NCBI GenBank assembly: GCA_943737045.1
Contig: CALSFV010000013.1
Span: 968,501 to 1,032,500, forward strand
Origin: Parapristionchus giblindavisi
Taxonomy: Eukaryota > Nematoda > Chromadorea > Rhabditida > Diplogasteridae
Length of the DNA stretch: 64,000 nt
Reading direction: 5' to 3'
The notes under the pieces are model-generated. The model did not search any database. It was not told the origin of the DNA and saw nothing but the letters and a program-made list of their open reading frames with translations. The translations under genes were made by a program, and so were the position numbers. This document shows, piece after piece, positions 21,501 to 35,833 of this stretch; position 1 is the stretch's first letter; every line of letters starts with the position of its first letter.

Positions 21501-24500
21501 ATTCATGAAAATGTATGTGAAATCTGAAAAGATATTTGACTATATTCTGTACCGTTCTTTTGTGAAAAGCTATATCATTCTTTTCCCTACTCCCATCTAA
21601 AGCAAAAAACCGAGATTCGTCTCTAGATCGAGCTTCCTCTAGTACGTCTTCGACCTAATATTTTTAAATGATTCATGAAAATTTATGTGAAATCTGAAAC
21701 GATAATTGACTATATTCTGTACCGTTCTTTTGTGAAAAGCTATATCATTCTTTTCCCTACTCCCATCTTAGCCAAAAGGCCGAGAAGAGTCCCTACTCCC
21801 ATCTTAGCCAAAAGGCCGAGATTCGTCTCTAGATCGAGCTTCCTCTAGTACGTCTTCGACCTAATATTTTTAAATGATTCATGAAAATGTATGTGAAATC
21901 TGAAACGATAATTGACTATATTCTGTACCGTTCTTTTGTGAAAAGCTATATCACTCCCATCTAAACCAAAAAACCGAGATTCGTCTCTAGATCGAGCTTC
22001 CTCTAGTACGTCTTTGACCTAATATTTTTAAATGATTCATGAAAATGTATGTGAAATCTGAAACAAAAATCGACTATATTCTGTACCGTTCTTTTGTGAA
22101 AAGCTATATCATTCTTTTCCCTACTCCCATCTTAGCCAAAAGGCCGAGAAGAGTCCCTACTCCCCTCTAAACCAAAAAACCGAGATTCGTCTCTAGATCG
22201 AGCTTCCTCTAGTACGTCTTCGACCTAATATTTTTAAATGATTCATGAAAATGTATGTGAAATCTGAAACAAAAATCGACTATATTCTGTACCGTTCTTT
22301 TTGTGAAAAGCTATATCATTCTTTTCCCTACTCCCATCTAAACCAAAAAACCGAGATTCGTCTCTAGATCGAGGTTCCTCTAGTACGTCTTCGACCTAAT
22401 ATTTTTAAATGATTCATGAAAATGTATGTGAAATCTGAAACGATAATTGACTATATTCTGTACCGTTCTTTTGTGAAAAGCTATATCATTCTTTTCCCTA
22501 CTCCCATCTTAGCCAAAAGGCCGAGAAGAGTCCCTACTCCCATCTTAGCCAATAGGCCGAGATGCGTTTCTAGATCGAGCTTCCTCTAGTACGTCTTCGA
22601 CCTAATATTTTTAAATGATTCATGAAAATGTATGTGAAATCTGAAACAAAAATCGACTATATTCTGTACCGTTCTTTTGTGAAAAGCTATATCATTCTTT
22701 TCCCTACTCCCATCTTAGCCAAAAGGCCGAGAAGAGTCCCTACTCCCATCTTAGCCAATAGGCCGAGATGCGTTTCTAGATCGAGCTTCCTCTAGTACGT
22801 CTTCGACCTAATATTTTTAAATGATTCATGAAAATGTATGTGAAATCTGAAAAAAATCGACTATATTCTGTACCGTTCTTTTGTGAAAAGCTATATCATT
22901 CTTTTCCCTACTCCCATCTTAGCCAAAAGGCCGAGAAGAGTCCCTACTCCCATCTTAGCCAATAGGCCGAGATGCGTTTCTAGATCGAGCTTCCTCTAGT
23001 ACGTCTTCGACCTAATATTTTTAAATGATTCATGAAAATGTATGTGAAATCTGCATCAAAAATCGACTATATTCTGTATCGTTCTTTTTGTGAAAAGCTA
23101 TATCATTCTTTTCCCTACTCCCATCTAAACCAAAAAAACCGAGATTCGTCTCTAGATCGAGCTTCCTCTAGTACGTCTTCGACCTAATATTTTTAAATGA
23201 TTCATGAAAATTTATGTGAAATCTGAAACGATAATTGACTATATTCTGTACCATTCTTTTGTGAAAAGCTATATCATTCTTTTCCCTACTCCCATCTTAG
23301 CCAAAAGGCCGAGAAGAGTCCCTACTCCCATCTTAGCCAATAGGCCGAGATTCGTCTCTAGATCGAGCTTCCTCTAGTACGTCTTCGACCTAATATTTTT
23401 AAATGATTCATGAAAATGTATGTGAAATCTGAAACGATAATTGACTATATTCTGTACCGTTCTTTTGTGAAAAGCTATATCATTCTCTTCCCTACTCCCA
23501 TCTTAGCCAAAAGGCCGAGAAGAGTCCCTACTCCCATCTTAGCCAATAGGCCGAGATGCGTCCCTACTCCGATCTTAGCCAAAAGGCCGAGATTCGTTTC
23601 TGGGTCGAGCTTCCTATAGTACGTCTTCGACCTAATATTTTTAAATGATTCATGAAAATGTTTGTGAAATCTGAAAAGATATTTGACTATATTCTGTACC
23701 GTTCTTTTTGTGAAAAGCCATATCATTCTTTTCCCTACTCCCATCTAAACCAAAAAACCGAGATTCGTCTCTAGATCGAGCTTCCTCTAGTACGTCTTCG
23801 ACCTAATATTTTTAAATGATTCATGAAAATGTATGTGAAATCTGAAAAGATATTTGACTATATTCTGTACCGTTCTTTTGTGAAAAGCTATATCATTCTT
23901 TTCCCTACTCCCATCTTAGCCAAAAAAACCGAGATTCGTCTCTAGATCGAGCTTCCTCTAGTACGTCTTCGACCTAATATTTTTAAATGATTCATGAAAA
24001 TTTATGTGAAATCTGAAACGATAATTGACTATATTCTGTACCATTCTTTTGTGAAAAGCTATATCATTCTTTTCCCTACTCCCATCTTAGCCAAAAGGCC
24101 GAGAAGAGTCCCTACTCCCATCTTAGCCAATAGGCCGAGATTCGTCTCTAGATCGAGCTTCCTCTAGTACGTCTTCGACCTAATATTTTTAAATGATTCA
24201 TGAAAATGTATGTGAAATCTGAAACGATAATTGACTATATTCTGTACCGTTCTTTTGTGAAAAGCTATATCATTCTCTTCCCTACTCCCATCTTAGCCAA
24301 AAGGCCGAGAAGAGTCCCTACTCCCATCTTAGCCAATAGGCCGAGATGCGTCCCTACTCCGATCTTAGCCAAAAGGCCGAGATTCGTTTCTGGGTCGAGC
24401 TTCCTATAGTACGTCTTCGACCTAATATTTTTAAATGATTCATGAAAATGTTTGTGAAATCTGAAAAGATATTTGACTATATTCTGTACCGTTCTTTTTG

Positions 24501-27500
24501 TGAAAAGCCATATCATTCTTTTCCCTACTCCCATCTAAACCAAAAAACCGAGATTCGTCTCTAGATCGAGCTTCCTCTAGTACGTCTTCGACCTAATATT
24601 TTTAAATGATTCATGAAAATGTATGTGAAATCTGAAAAGATATTTGACTATATTCTGTACCGTTCTTTTGTGAAAAGCTATATCATTCTTTTCCCTACTC
24701 CCATCTTAGCCAAAAGGCCGAGAAGAGTCCCTACTCCCATCTTAGCCAATAGGCCGAGATGCGTTTCTAGATCGAGCTTCCTCTAGTACGTCTTCGACCT
24801 AATATTTTTAAATGATTCATGAAAATGTATGTGAAATCTGCATCAAAAATCGACTATATTCTGTATCGTTCTTTTTGTGAAAAGCTATATCATTCTTTTC
24901 CCTACTCCCATCTAAACCAAAAAAACCGAGATTCGTCTCTAGATCGAGCTTCCTCTAGTACGTCTTCGACCTAATATTTTTAAATGATTCATGAAAATGT
25001 ATGTGAAATCTGAAACGATAATTGACTATATTCTGTACCGTTCTTTTGTGAAAAGCTATATCATTCTTTTCCCTACTCCCATCTTAGCCAAAAGGCCGAG
25101 AAGAGTCCCTACTCCCATCTTAGCCAATAGGCCGAGATGCGTCCCTACTCCGATCTTAGCCAAAAGGCCGAGATTCGTTTCTGGGTCGAGCTTCCTATAG
25201 TACGTCTTCGACCTAATATTTTTAAATGATTCATGAAAATGTTTGTGAAATCTGAAAAGATATTTGACTATATTCTGTACCGTTCTTTTTGTGAAAAGCC
25301 ATATCATTCTTTTCCCTACTCCCATCTAAACCAAAAAACCGAGATTCGTCTCTAGATCGAGCTTCCTCTAGTACGTCTTCGACCTAATATTTTTAAATGA
25401 TTCATGAAAATGTATGTGAAATCTGAAAAGATATTTGACTATATTCTGTACCGTTCTTTTGTGAAAAGCTATATCATTCTTTTCCCTACTCCCATCTTAG
25501 CCAAAAGGCCGAGAAGAGTCCCTACTCCCATCTTAGCCAATAGGCCGAGATGCGTTTCTAGATCGAGCTTCCTCTAGTACGTCTTCGACCTAATATTTTT
25601 AAATGATTCATGAAAATGTATGTGAAATCTGCATCAAAAATCGACTATATTCTGTATCGTTCTTTTTGTGAAAAGCTATATCATTCTTTTCCCTACTCCC
25701 ATCTAAACCAAAAAAACCGAGATTCGTCTCTAGATCGAGCTTCCTCTAGTACGTCTTCGACCTAATATTTTTAAATGATTCATGAAAATGTATGTGAAAT
25801 CTGAAAAAAAATCGACTATATTCTGTACCGTTCTTTTGTGAAAAGCTATATCATTCTTTTCCCTACTCCCATCTTAGCCAAAAGGCCGAGAAGAGTCCCT
25901 ACTCCCATCTTAGCCAATAGGCCGAGATGCGTTTCTAGATCGAGCTTCCTCTAGTACGTCTTCGACCTAATATTTTTAAATGATTCATGAAAATGTATGT
26001 GAAATCTGAAAAAAAATCGACTATATTCTGTACCGTTCTTTTGTGAAAAGCTATATCATTCTTTTCCCTACTCCCATCTTAGCCAAAAGGCCGAGAAGAG
26101 TCCCTACTCCCATCTTAGCCAATAGGCCGAGATGCGTTTCTAGATCGAGCTTCCTCTAGTACGTCTTCGACCTAATATTTTTAAATGATTCATGAAAATG
26201 TATGTGAAATCTGAAAAGATATTTGACTATATTCTGTACCGTTCTTTTGTGAAAAGCTATATCATTCTTTTCCCTACTCCGATCTTAGCCAAAAGGCCGA
26301 GAAGAGTCCCTACTCCCATCTTAGCCAAAAGGCCGAGATTCGTTTCTGGGTCGAGCTTCCTCTAGTACGTCTTCGACCTAATATTTTTAAATGATTCATG
26401 AAAATGTATATGAAATCTGCAACAAAAATCGACTATATTCTGTACCGTTCTTTTTGTGAAAAGCTATATCATTCTTTTCCCTACTCCCATCTAAACCAAA
26501 AAACCGAGATTCGTCTCTAGATCGAGCTTCCTCTAGTACGTCTTCGACCTAATATTTTTAAATGATTCATGAAAATGTATATGAGATCTGAAACGATAAT
26601 TGACTATATTCTGTACCGTTCTTTTTGTGAAAAGCTATATCATTCTTTTCCCTACTCCCATCTAAACCAAAAAACCGAGATTCGTCTCTAGATCGAGCTT
26701 CCTCTAGTACGTCTTCGACCTAATATTTTTAAATGATTCATGAAAATTTATGTGAAATCTGAAACGATAATTGACTATATTCTGTACCGTTCTTTTGTGA
26801 AAAGCTATATCATTCTTTTCCCTACTCCCATCTTAGCCAAAAGGCCGAGAAGAGTCCCTACTCCCATCTTAGCCAATAGGCCGAGATGCGTTTCTAGATC
26901 GAGCTTCCTCTAGTACGTCTTCGACCTAATATTTTTAAATGATTCATGAAAATGTATGTGAAATCTGAAACAAAAATCGACTATATTCTGTACCGTTCTT
27001 TTTGTGAAAAGCTATATCATTCTTTTCCCTACTCCCATCTAAACCAAAAAACCGAGATTCGTCTCTAGATCGAGGTTCCTCTAGTACGTCTTCGACCTAA
27101 TATTTTTAAATGATTCATGAAAATGTATGTGAAATCTGAAACGATAATTGACTATATTCTGTACCGTTCTTTTGTGAAAAGCTATATCATTCTTTTCCCT
27201 ACTCCCATCTTAGCCAATAGGCCGAGATGCGTTTCTAGATCGAGCTTCCTCTAGTACGTCTTCGACCTAATATTTTTAAATGATTCATGAAAATGTATGT
27301 GAAATCTGAAAAGATATTTGACTATATTCTGTACCGTTCTTTTGTGAAAAGCTATATCATTCTTTTCCCTACTCCCATCTAAAGCAAAAAACCGAGATTC
27401 GTCTCTAGATCGAGCTTCCTCTAGTACGTCTTCGACCTAATATTTTTAAATGATTCATGAAAATTTATGTGAAATCTGAAACGATAATTGACTATATTCT

Positions 27501-30500
27501 GTACCGTTCTTTTGTGAAAAGCTATATCATTCTTTTCCCTACTCCCATCTTAGCCAAAAGGCCGAGAAGAGTCCCTACTCCCATCTTAGCCAAAAGGCCG
27601 AGATTCGTCTCTAGATCGAGCTTCCTCTAGTACGTCTTCGACCTAATATTTTTAAATGATTCATGAAAATGTATGTGAAATCTGAAACGATAATTGACTA
27701 TATTCTGTACCGTTCTTTTGTGAAAAGCTATATCACTCCCATCTAAACCAAAAAACCGAGATTCGTCTCTAGATCGAGCTTCCTCTAGTACGTCTTTGAC
27801 CTAATATTTTTAAATGATTCATGAAAATGTATGTGAAATCTGAAACAAAAATCGACTATATTCTGTACCGTTCTTTTGTGAAAAGCTATATCATTCTTTT
27901 CCCTACTCCCATCTTAGCCAAAAGGCCGAGAAGAGTCCCTACTCCCCTCTAAACCAAAAAACCGAGATTCGTCTCTAGATCGAGCTTCCTCTAGTACGTC
28001 TTCGACCTAATATTTTTAAATGATTCATGAAAATGTATGTGAAATCTGAAACAAAAATCGACTATATTCTGTACCGTTCTTTTTGTGAAAAGCTATATCA
28101 TTCTTTTCCCTACTCCCATCTAAACCAAAAAACCGAGATTCGTCTCTAGATCGAGGTTCCTCTAGTACGTCTTCGACCTAATATTTTTAAATGATTCATG
28201 AAAATGTATGTGAAATCTGAAACGATAATTGACTATATTCTGTACCGTTCTTTTGTGAAAAGCTATATCATTCTTTTCCCTACTCCCATCTTAGCCAAAA
28301 GGCCGAGAAGAGTCCCTACTCCCATCTTAGCCAATAGGCCGAGATGCGTTTCTAGATCGAGCTTCCTCTAGTACGTCTTCGACCTAATATTTTTAAATGA
28401 TTCATGAAAATGTATGTGAAATCTGAAACAAAAATCGACTATATTCTGTACCGTTCTTTTGTGAAAAGCTATATCATTCTTTTCCCTACTCCCATCTTAG
28501 CCAAAAGGCCGAGAAGAGTCCCTACTCCCATCTAAACCAAAAAACCGAGATTCGTCTCTAGATCGAGCTTCCTCTAGTACGTCTTCGACCTAATATTTTT
28601 AAATAATTCATGAAAATGTATGTGAAATCTGAAACAAAAATCGACTATATTCTGTACCGTTCTTTTGTGAAAAGCTATATCATTCTTTTCCCTACTCCCA
28701 TCTAAAGCAAAAAACCGAGATTCGTCTCTAGATCGAGCTTCCTCTAGTACGTCTTCGACCTAATATTTTTAAATGATTCATGAAAATTTATGTGAAATCT
28801 GAAACGATAATTGACTATATTCTGTACCGTTCTTTTGTGAAAAGCTATATCATTCTTTTCCCTACTCCCATCTTAGCCAAAAGGCCGAGAAGAGTCCCTA
28901 CTCCCATCTTAGCCAAAAGGCCGAGATTCGTCTCTAGATCGAGCTTCCTCTAGTACGTCTTCGACCTAATATTTTTAAATGATTCATGAAAATGTATGTG
29001 AAATCTGAAACGATAATTGACTATATTCTGTACCGTTCTTTTGTGAAAAGCTATATCACTCCCATCTAAACCAAAAAACCGAGATTCGTCTCTAGATCGA
29101 GCTTCCTCTAGTACGTCTTTGACCTAATATTTTTAAATGATTCATGAAAATGTATGTGAAATCTGAAACAAAAATCGACTATATTCTGTACCGTTCTTTT
29201 GTGAAAAGCTATATCATTCTTTTCCCTACTCCCATCTTAGCCAAAAGGCCGAGAAGAGTCCCTACTCCCCTCTAAACCAAAAAACCGAGATTCGTCTCTA
29301 GATCGAGCTTCCTCTAGTACGTCTTTGACCTAATATTTTTAAATGATTCATGAAAATGTATGTGAAATCTGAAACAAAAATCGACTATATTCTGTACCGT
29401 TCTTTTGTGAAAAGCTATATCATTCTTTTCCCTACTCCCATCTTAGCCAAAAGGCCGAGAAGAGTCCCTACTCCCATCTTAGCCAATAGGCCGAGATGCG
29501 TTTCTAGATCGAGCTTCCCCTAGTACGTCTTCGACCTAATATTTTTAAATGATTCATGAAAATGTATGTGAAATCTGAAACAAAAATCGACTATATTCTG
29601 TACCGTTCTTTTTGTGAAAAGCTATATCATTCTTTTCCCTACTCCCATCTAAACCAAAAAACCGAGATTCGTCTCTAGATCGAGGTTCCTCTAGTACGTC
29701 TTCGACCTAATATTTTTAAATGATTCATGAAAATGTATGTGAAATCTGAAACGATAATTGACTATATTCTGTACCGTTCTTTTGTGAAAAGCTATATCAT
29801 TCTTTTCCCTACTCCCATCTTAGCCAAAAGGCCGAGAAGAGTCCCTACTCCCATCTTAGCCAATAGGCCGAGATGCGTTTCTAGATCGAGCTTCCTCTAG
29901 TACGTCTTCGACCTAATATTTTTAAATGATTCATGAAAATGTATGTGAAATCTGAAACAAAAATCGACTATATTCTGTACCGTTCTTTTGTGAAAAGCTA
30001 TATCATTCTTTTCCCTACTCCCATCTTAGCCAAAAGGCCGAGAAGAGTCCCTACTCCCATCTAAACCAAAAAACCGAGATTCGTCTCTAGATCGAGCTTC
30101 CTCTAGTACGTCTTCGACCTAATATTTTTAAATAATTCATGAAAATGTATGTGAAATCTGAAACAAAAATCGACTATATTCTGTACCGTTCTTTTGTGAA
30201 AAGCTATATCATTCTTTTCCCTACTCCCATCTTAGCCAAAAGGCCGAGAAGAGTCCCTACTCCCATCTTAGCCAATAGGCCGAGATGCGTTTCTAGATCG
30301 AGCTTCCCCTAGTACGTCTTCGACCTAATATTTTTAAATGATTCATGAAAATGTATGTGAAATCTGAAACAAAAATCGACTATATTCTGTACCGTTCTTT
30401 TTGTGAAAAGCTATATCATTCTTTTCCCTACTCCCATCTAAACCAAAAAACCGAGATTCGTCTCTAGATCGAGGTTCCTCTAGTACGTCTTCGACCTAAT

Positions 30501-33500
30501 ATTTTTAAATGATTCATGAAAATGTATGTGAAATCTGAAACGATAATTGACTATATTCTGTACCGTTCTTTTGTGAAAAGCTATATCATTCTTTTCCCTA
30601 CTCCCATCTTAGCCAAAAGGCCGAGAAGAGTCCCTACTCCCATCTTAGCCAATAGGCCGAGATGCGTTTCTAGATCGAGCTTCCTCTAGTACGTCTTCGA
30701 CCTAATATTTTTAAATGATTCATGAAAATGTATGTGAAATCTGAAACAAAAATCGACTATATTCTGTACCGTTCTTTTTGTGAAAAGCTATATCATTCTT
30801 TTCCCTACTCCCATCTAAACCAAAAAACCGAGATTCGTCTCTAGATCGAGGTTCCTCTAGTACGTCTTCGACCTAATATTTTTAAATGATTCATGAAAAT
30901 GTATGTGAAATCTGAAACGATAATTGACTATATTCTGTACCGTTCTTTTGTGAAAAGCTATATCATTCTTTTCCCTACTCCCATCTTAGCCAAAAGGCCG
31001 AGAAGAGTCCCTACTCCCATCTTAGCCAATAGGCCGAGATGCGTTTCTAGATCGAGCTTCCTCTAGTACGTCTTCGACCTAATATTTTTAAATGATTCAT
31101 GAAAATGTATGTGAAATCTGAAACAAAAATCGACTATATTCTGTACCGTTCTTTTGTGAAAAGCTATATCATTCTTTTCCCTACTCCCATCTTAGCCAAA
31201 AGGCCGAGAAGAGTCCCTACTCCCATCTAAACCAAAAAACCGAGATTCGTCTCTAGATCGAGCTTCCTCTAGTACGTCTTCGACCTAATATTTTTAAATA
31301 ATTCATGAAAATGTATGTGAAATCTGAAACAAAAATCGACTATATTCTGTACCGTTCTTTTGTGAAAAGCTATATCATTCTTTCCCTACTCCCATCTTAG
31401 CCAAAAGGCCGAGAAGAGTCCCTACTCCCATCTTAGCCAATAGGCCGAGATGCGTTTCTAGATCGAGCTTCCCCTAGTACGTCTTCGACCTAATATTTTT
31501 AAATGATTCATGAAAATGTATATGAAATCTGCAACAAAAATCGACTATATTCTGTACCGTTCTTTTTGTGAAAAGCTATATCATTCTTTTCCCTACTCCC
31601 ATCTAAACCAAAAAACCGAGATTCGTCTCTAGATCGAGGTTCCTCTAGTACGTCTTCGACCTAATATTTTTAAATGATTCATGAAAATGTATGTGAAATC
31701 TGAAACGATAATTGACTATATTCTGTACCGTTCTTTTGTGAAAAGCTATATCATTCTTTTCCCTACTCCCATCTTAGCCAATAGGCCGAGATGCGTTTCT
31801 AGATCGAGCTTCCTCTAGTACGTCTTCGACCTAATATTTTTAAATGATTCATGAAAATGTATGTGAAATCTGAAAAGATATTTGACTATATTCTGTACCG
31901 TTCTTTTGTGAAAAGCTATATCACTCCCATCTAAACCAAAAAACCGAGATTCGTCTCTAGATCGAGCTTCCTCTAGTACGTCTTTGACCTAATATTTTTA
32001 AATGATTCATGAAAATGTATGTGAAATCTGAAACAAAAATCGACTATATTCTGTACCGTTCTTTTGTGAAAAGCTATATCATTCTTTTCCCTACTCCCAT
32101 CTTAGCCAAAAGGCCGAGAAGAGTCCCTACTCCCATCTTAGCCAATAGGCCGAGATGCGTTTCTAGATCGAGCTTCCTCTAGTACGTCTTCGACCTAATA
32201 TTTTTAAATGATTCATGAAAATGTATGTGAAATCTGAAAAGATATTTGACTATATTCTGTACCGTTCTTTTGTGAAAAGCTATATCACTCCCATCTAAAC
32301 CAAAAAACCGAGATTCGTCTCTAGATCGAGCTTCCTCTAGTACGTCTTCGACCTAATATTTTTAAATGATTCATGAAAATTTATGTGAAATCTGAAACGA
32401 TAATTGACTATATTCTGTACCGTTCTTTTGTGAAAAGCTATATCATTCTTTTCCCTACTCCCATCTTAGCCAAAAGGCCGAGAAGAGTCCCTACTCCCAT
32501 CTTAGCCAAAAGGCCGAGATTCGTCTCTAGATCGAGCTTCCTCTAGTACGTCTTCGACCTAATATTTTTAAATGATTCATGAAAATGTATGTGAAATCTG
32601 AAACGATAATTGACTATATTCTGTACCGTTCTTTTGTGAAAAGCTATATCACTCCCATCTAAACCAAAAAACCGAGATTCGTCTCTAGATCGAGCTTCCT
32701 CTAGTACGTCTTTGACCTAATATTTTTAAATGATTCATGAAAATGTATGTGAAATCTGAAACAAAAATCGACTATATTCTGTACCGTTATTTTGTGAAAA
32801 GCTATATCATTCTTTTCCCTACTCCCATCTTAGCCAAAAGGCCGAGAAGAGTCCCTACTCCCATCTAAACCAAAAAACCGAGATTCGTCTCTAGATCGAG
32901 CTTCCTCTAGTACGTCTTCGACCTAATATTTTTAAATGATTCATGAAAATGTATGTGAAATCTGAAACAAAAATCGACTATATTCTGTACCGTTCTTTTG
33001 TGAAAAGCTATATCATTCTTTTCCCTACTCCCACCTTAGCCAAAAGGCCGAGAAGAGTCCCTACTCCCATCTTAGCCAATAGGCCGAGATGCGTTTCTAG
33101 ATCGAGCTTCCCCTAGTACGTCTTCGACCTAATATTTTTAAATGATTCATGAAAATGTATGTGAAATCTGAAACAAAAATCGACTATATTCTGTACCGTT
33201 CTTTTGTGAAAAGCTATATCATTCTTTTCCCTACTCCCACCTTAGCCAAAAGGCCGAGAAGAGTCCCTACTCCCATCTAAACCAAAAAACCGAGATTCGT
33301 CTCTAGATCGAGCTTCCTCTAGTACGTCTTCGACCTAATATTTTTAAATGATTCATGAAAATGTATGTGAAATCTGAAACAAAAATCGACTATATTCTGT
33401 ACCGTTCTTTTGTGAAAAGCTATATCATTCTTTTCCCTACTCCCACCTTAGCCAAAAGGCCGAGAAGAGTCCCTACTCCCATCTTAGCCAATAGGCCGAG

Positions 33501-35133
33501 ATGCGTTTCTAGATCGAGCTTCCTCTAGTACGTCTTCGACCTAATATTTTTAAATGATTCATGAAAATGTATATGAAATCTGCAACAAAAATCGACTATA
33601 TTCTGTACCGTTCTTTTTGTGAAAAGCTATATCATTCTTTTCCCTACTCCCATCTAAACCAAAAAACCGAGATTCGTCTCTAGATCGAGGTTCCTCTAGT
33701 ACGTCTTCGACCTAATATTTTTAAATGATTCATGAAAATGTATGTGAAATCTGAAACGATAATTGACTATATTCTGTACCGTTCTTTTGTGAAAAGCTAT
33801 ATCATTCTTTTCCCTACTCCCATCTTAGCCAATAGGCCGAGATGCGTTTCTAGATCGAGCTTCCTCTAGTACGTCTTCGACCTAATATTTTTAAATGATT
33901 CATGAAAATGTATGTGAAATCTGAAAAGATATTTGACTATATTCTGTACCGTTCTTTTGTGAAAAGCTATATCACTCCCATCTAAACCAAAAAACCGAGA
34001 TTCGTCTCTAGATCGAGCTTCCTCTAGTACGTCTTTGACCTAATATTTTTAAATGATTCATGAAAATGTATGTGAAATCTGAAACAAAAATCGACTATAT
34101 TCTGTACCGTTCTTTTGTGAAAAGCTATATCATTCTTTTCCCTACTCCCATCTTAGCCAAAAGGCCGAGAAGAGTCCCTACTCCCATCTTAGCCAATAGG
34201 CCGAGATGCGTTTCTAGATCGAGCTTCCTCTAGTACGTCTTCGACCTAATATTTTTAAATGATTCATGAAAATGTATGTGAAATCTGAAAAGATATTTGA
34301 CAATATTCTGTACCGTTCTTTTGTGAAAAGCTATATCATTCTTTTCCCTACTCCCATCTAAAGCAAAAAACCGAGATTCGTCTCTAGATCGAGCTTCCTC
34401 TAGTACGTCTTCGACCTAATATTTTTAAATGATTCATGAAAATTTATGTGAAATCTGAAACGATAATTGACTATATTCTGTACCGTTCTTTTGTGAAAAG
34501 CTATATCATTCTTTTCCCTACTCCCATCTTAGCCAAAAGGCCGAGAAGAGTCCCTACTCCCATCTTAGCCAAAAGGCCGAGATTCGTCTCTAGATCGAGC
34601 TTCCTCTAGTACGTCTTCGACCTAATATTTTTAAATGATTCATGAAAATGTATGTGAAATCTGAAACGATAATTGACTATATTCTGTACCGTTCTTTTGT
34701 GAAAAGCTATATCACTCCCATCTAAACCAAAAAACCGAGATTCGTCTCTAGATCGAGCTTCCTCTAGTACGTCTTTGACCTAATATTTTTAAATGATTCA
34801 TGAAAATGTATGTGAAATCTGAAACAAAAATCGACTATATTCTGTACCGTTCTTTTGTGAAAAGCTATATCATTCTTTTCCCTACTCCCATCTTAGCCAA
34901 AAGGCCGAGAAGAGTCCCTACTCCCCTCTAAACCAAAAAACCGAGATTCGTCTCTAGATCGAGCTTCCTCTAGTACGTCTTCGACCTAATATTTTTAAAT
35001 GATTCATGAAAATGTATGTGAAATCTGAAACAAAAATCGACTATATTCTGTACCGTTCTTTTGTGAAAAGCTATATCATTCTTTTCCCTACTCCCATCTT
35101 AGCCAAAAGGCCGAGAAGAGTCCCTACTCCCAT
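18577..35133 (-). repeat. U2-motif satellite, block D2
   Basis: About 16.5 kb of minus-orientation monomers with nested higher-order repeats. A set of about 790 bp recurs at 23410, 24200 and 24991. A large segment at about 17113-22750 is repeated at about 23932-28532, with offset 6813 before MITE 2, 5788 after it and 5782 beyond the footprint at 19368. Monomer variants differ in the spacer after GAAATCTG (ACGATAATTG, ACAAAAATCG, AAAGATATTTG, CATCAAAAATCG) and in the second U2-like motif (GGCCTATTGG or GGTTTTTTGG). It ends at 35133 against the U2 gene array. Confidence 0.92.
19368..19376. other. MITE excision footprint TTA-CAA-TTA
   Basis: A satellite monomer reads GATCTTACAATTAGCC where paralogous monomers read GATCTTAGCC. 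The extra six bases equal one extra TTA plus CAA, the first three bases of the MITE terminus. MITE 2 is inserted at the same site in a nearby monomer. The simplest reading is excision of a MITE leaving both duplications and three terminal bases. Matching empty sites are at 14809, 23575, 24365 and 25156. Confidence 0.7.
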
Positions 35134-35391
35134 CAGAATTAAAATATTTACGAAAAGTTTGTGAATTAACAAAATTAGTGAATTCCAGGTCAAGAGCTAT
35201 CTGTACATGCGCCATAGTAAATGCAACTGATTCAACGCGCCTTGAGCACTCGTTTGACTACTTACAAGACTATGTACAAGAGACACGATCATGCATTTTA
35301 ACGTGTGAATTTACATTGGAAAAGTCAGTACTGAAAAATCATTGAAATTTTAAAAATTTAAAAAAATTGAATTTTGATCAAAATGAGTAGA

Positions 35392-35780
35392 AATGGCTAT
35401 AAAACGTCTATAACTAGTCTGTATGTGCGTATACCTTGTTTAAAATCACAATTTAAATCACTTTTAATTTCCAGACTGGAATGTCCGGTGCCACCAGTCC
35501 TCAACCAACCAAAGTCACGAGTAACTGCGCAAGGCGAACCAAAACCCGCCATTTGCCGCTCGAAACAGTGCCTTTCAATTGCTGCGCTGCGTAGCGGACG
35601 TTGCGGCGCGTCTAACGCGCGCTTCCGGAGCTCAAACGGTCCATTTTGAAGCAAATTATGACCATTTTAGTGAGAATTGTCACCATTTCCCTTGTATTCA
35701 CTGTAATGGCTACAATACGTCCATAAGTAGTGTCATATGTGCGTATGAGTTGTTTAAAGTCATGATTTAACTCTGTTAAA
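35392..35780. repeat. Diverged internal direct repeat in the U2 spacer
   Basis: AATGGCTATAAAACGTCTAT at 35392 and AATGGCTACAATACGTCCAT at 35705 start two related segments of about 75 bp, offset by 313 bp. Both continue into a TATGTGCGTAT segment and a TTGTTTAAA segment. The pair is present in every unit, shown here for the first one. It points to an old duplication within the spacer before the array was homogenised. Confidence 0.6.
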
Positions 35781-35833
35781 GTTATCAGAGAGCGGGGAAT
35801 TGCTCCGTGACCGCTTCTTCCCTGTGGCTGTAT

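Noticed and set aside
14399..25325. Repeated 60-90 codon frames in the satellite (both strands)
   Set aside because: They recur because the DNA repeats, have low-complexity products from the U2-like motif, and are broken by ordinary monomer variants.
5125..35133. CRISPR-like array
   Set aside because: Repeat and spacer are both repeated, monomers are 171-206 bp, no cas genes are present, and the context is eukaryotic. It is a satellite.
5125..35133. Satellite as many functional U2 genes
   Set aside because: Only nt 5-27 of U2 match. The branch-site sequence, Sm site and stems II-IV are absent.
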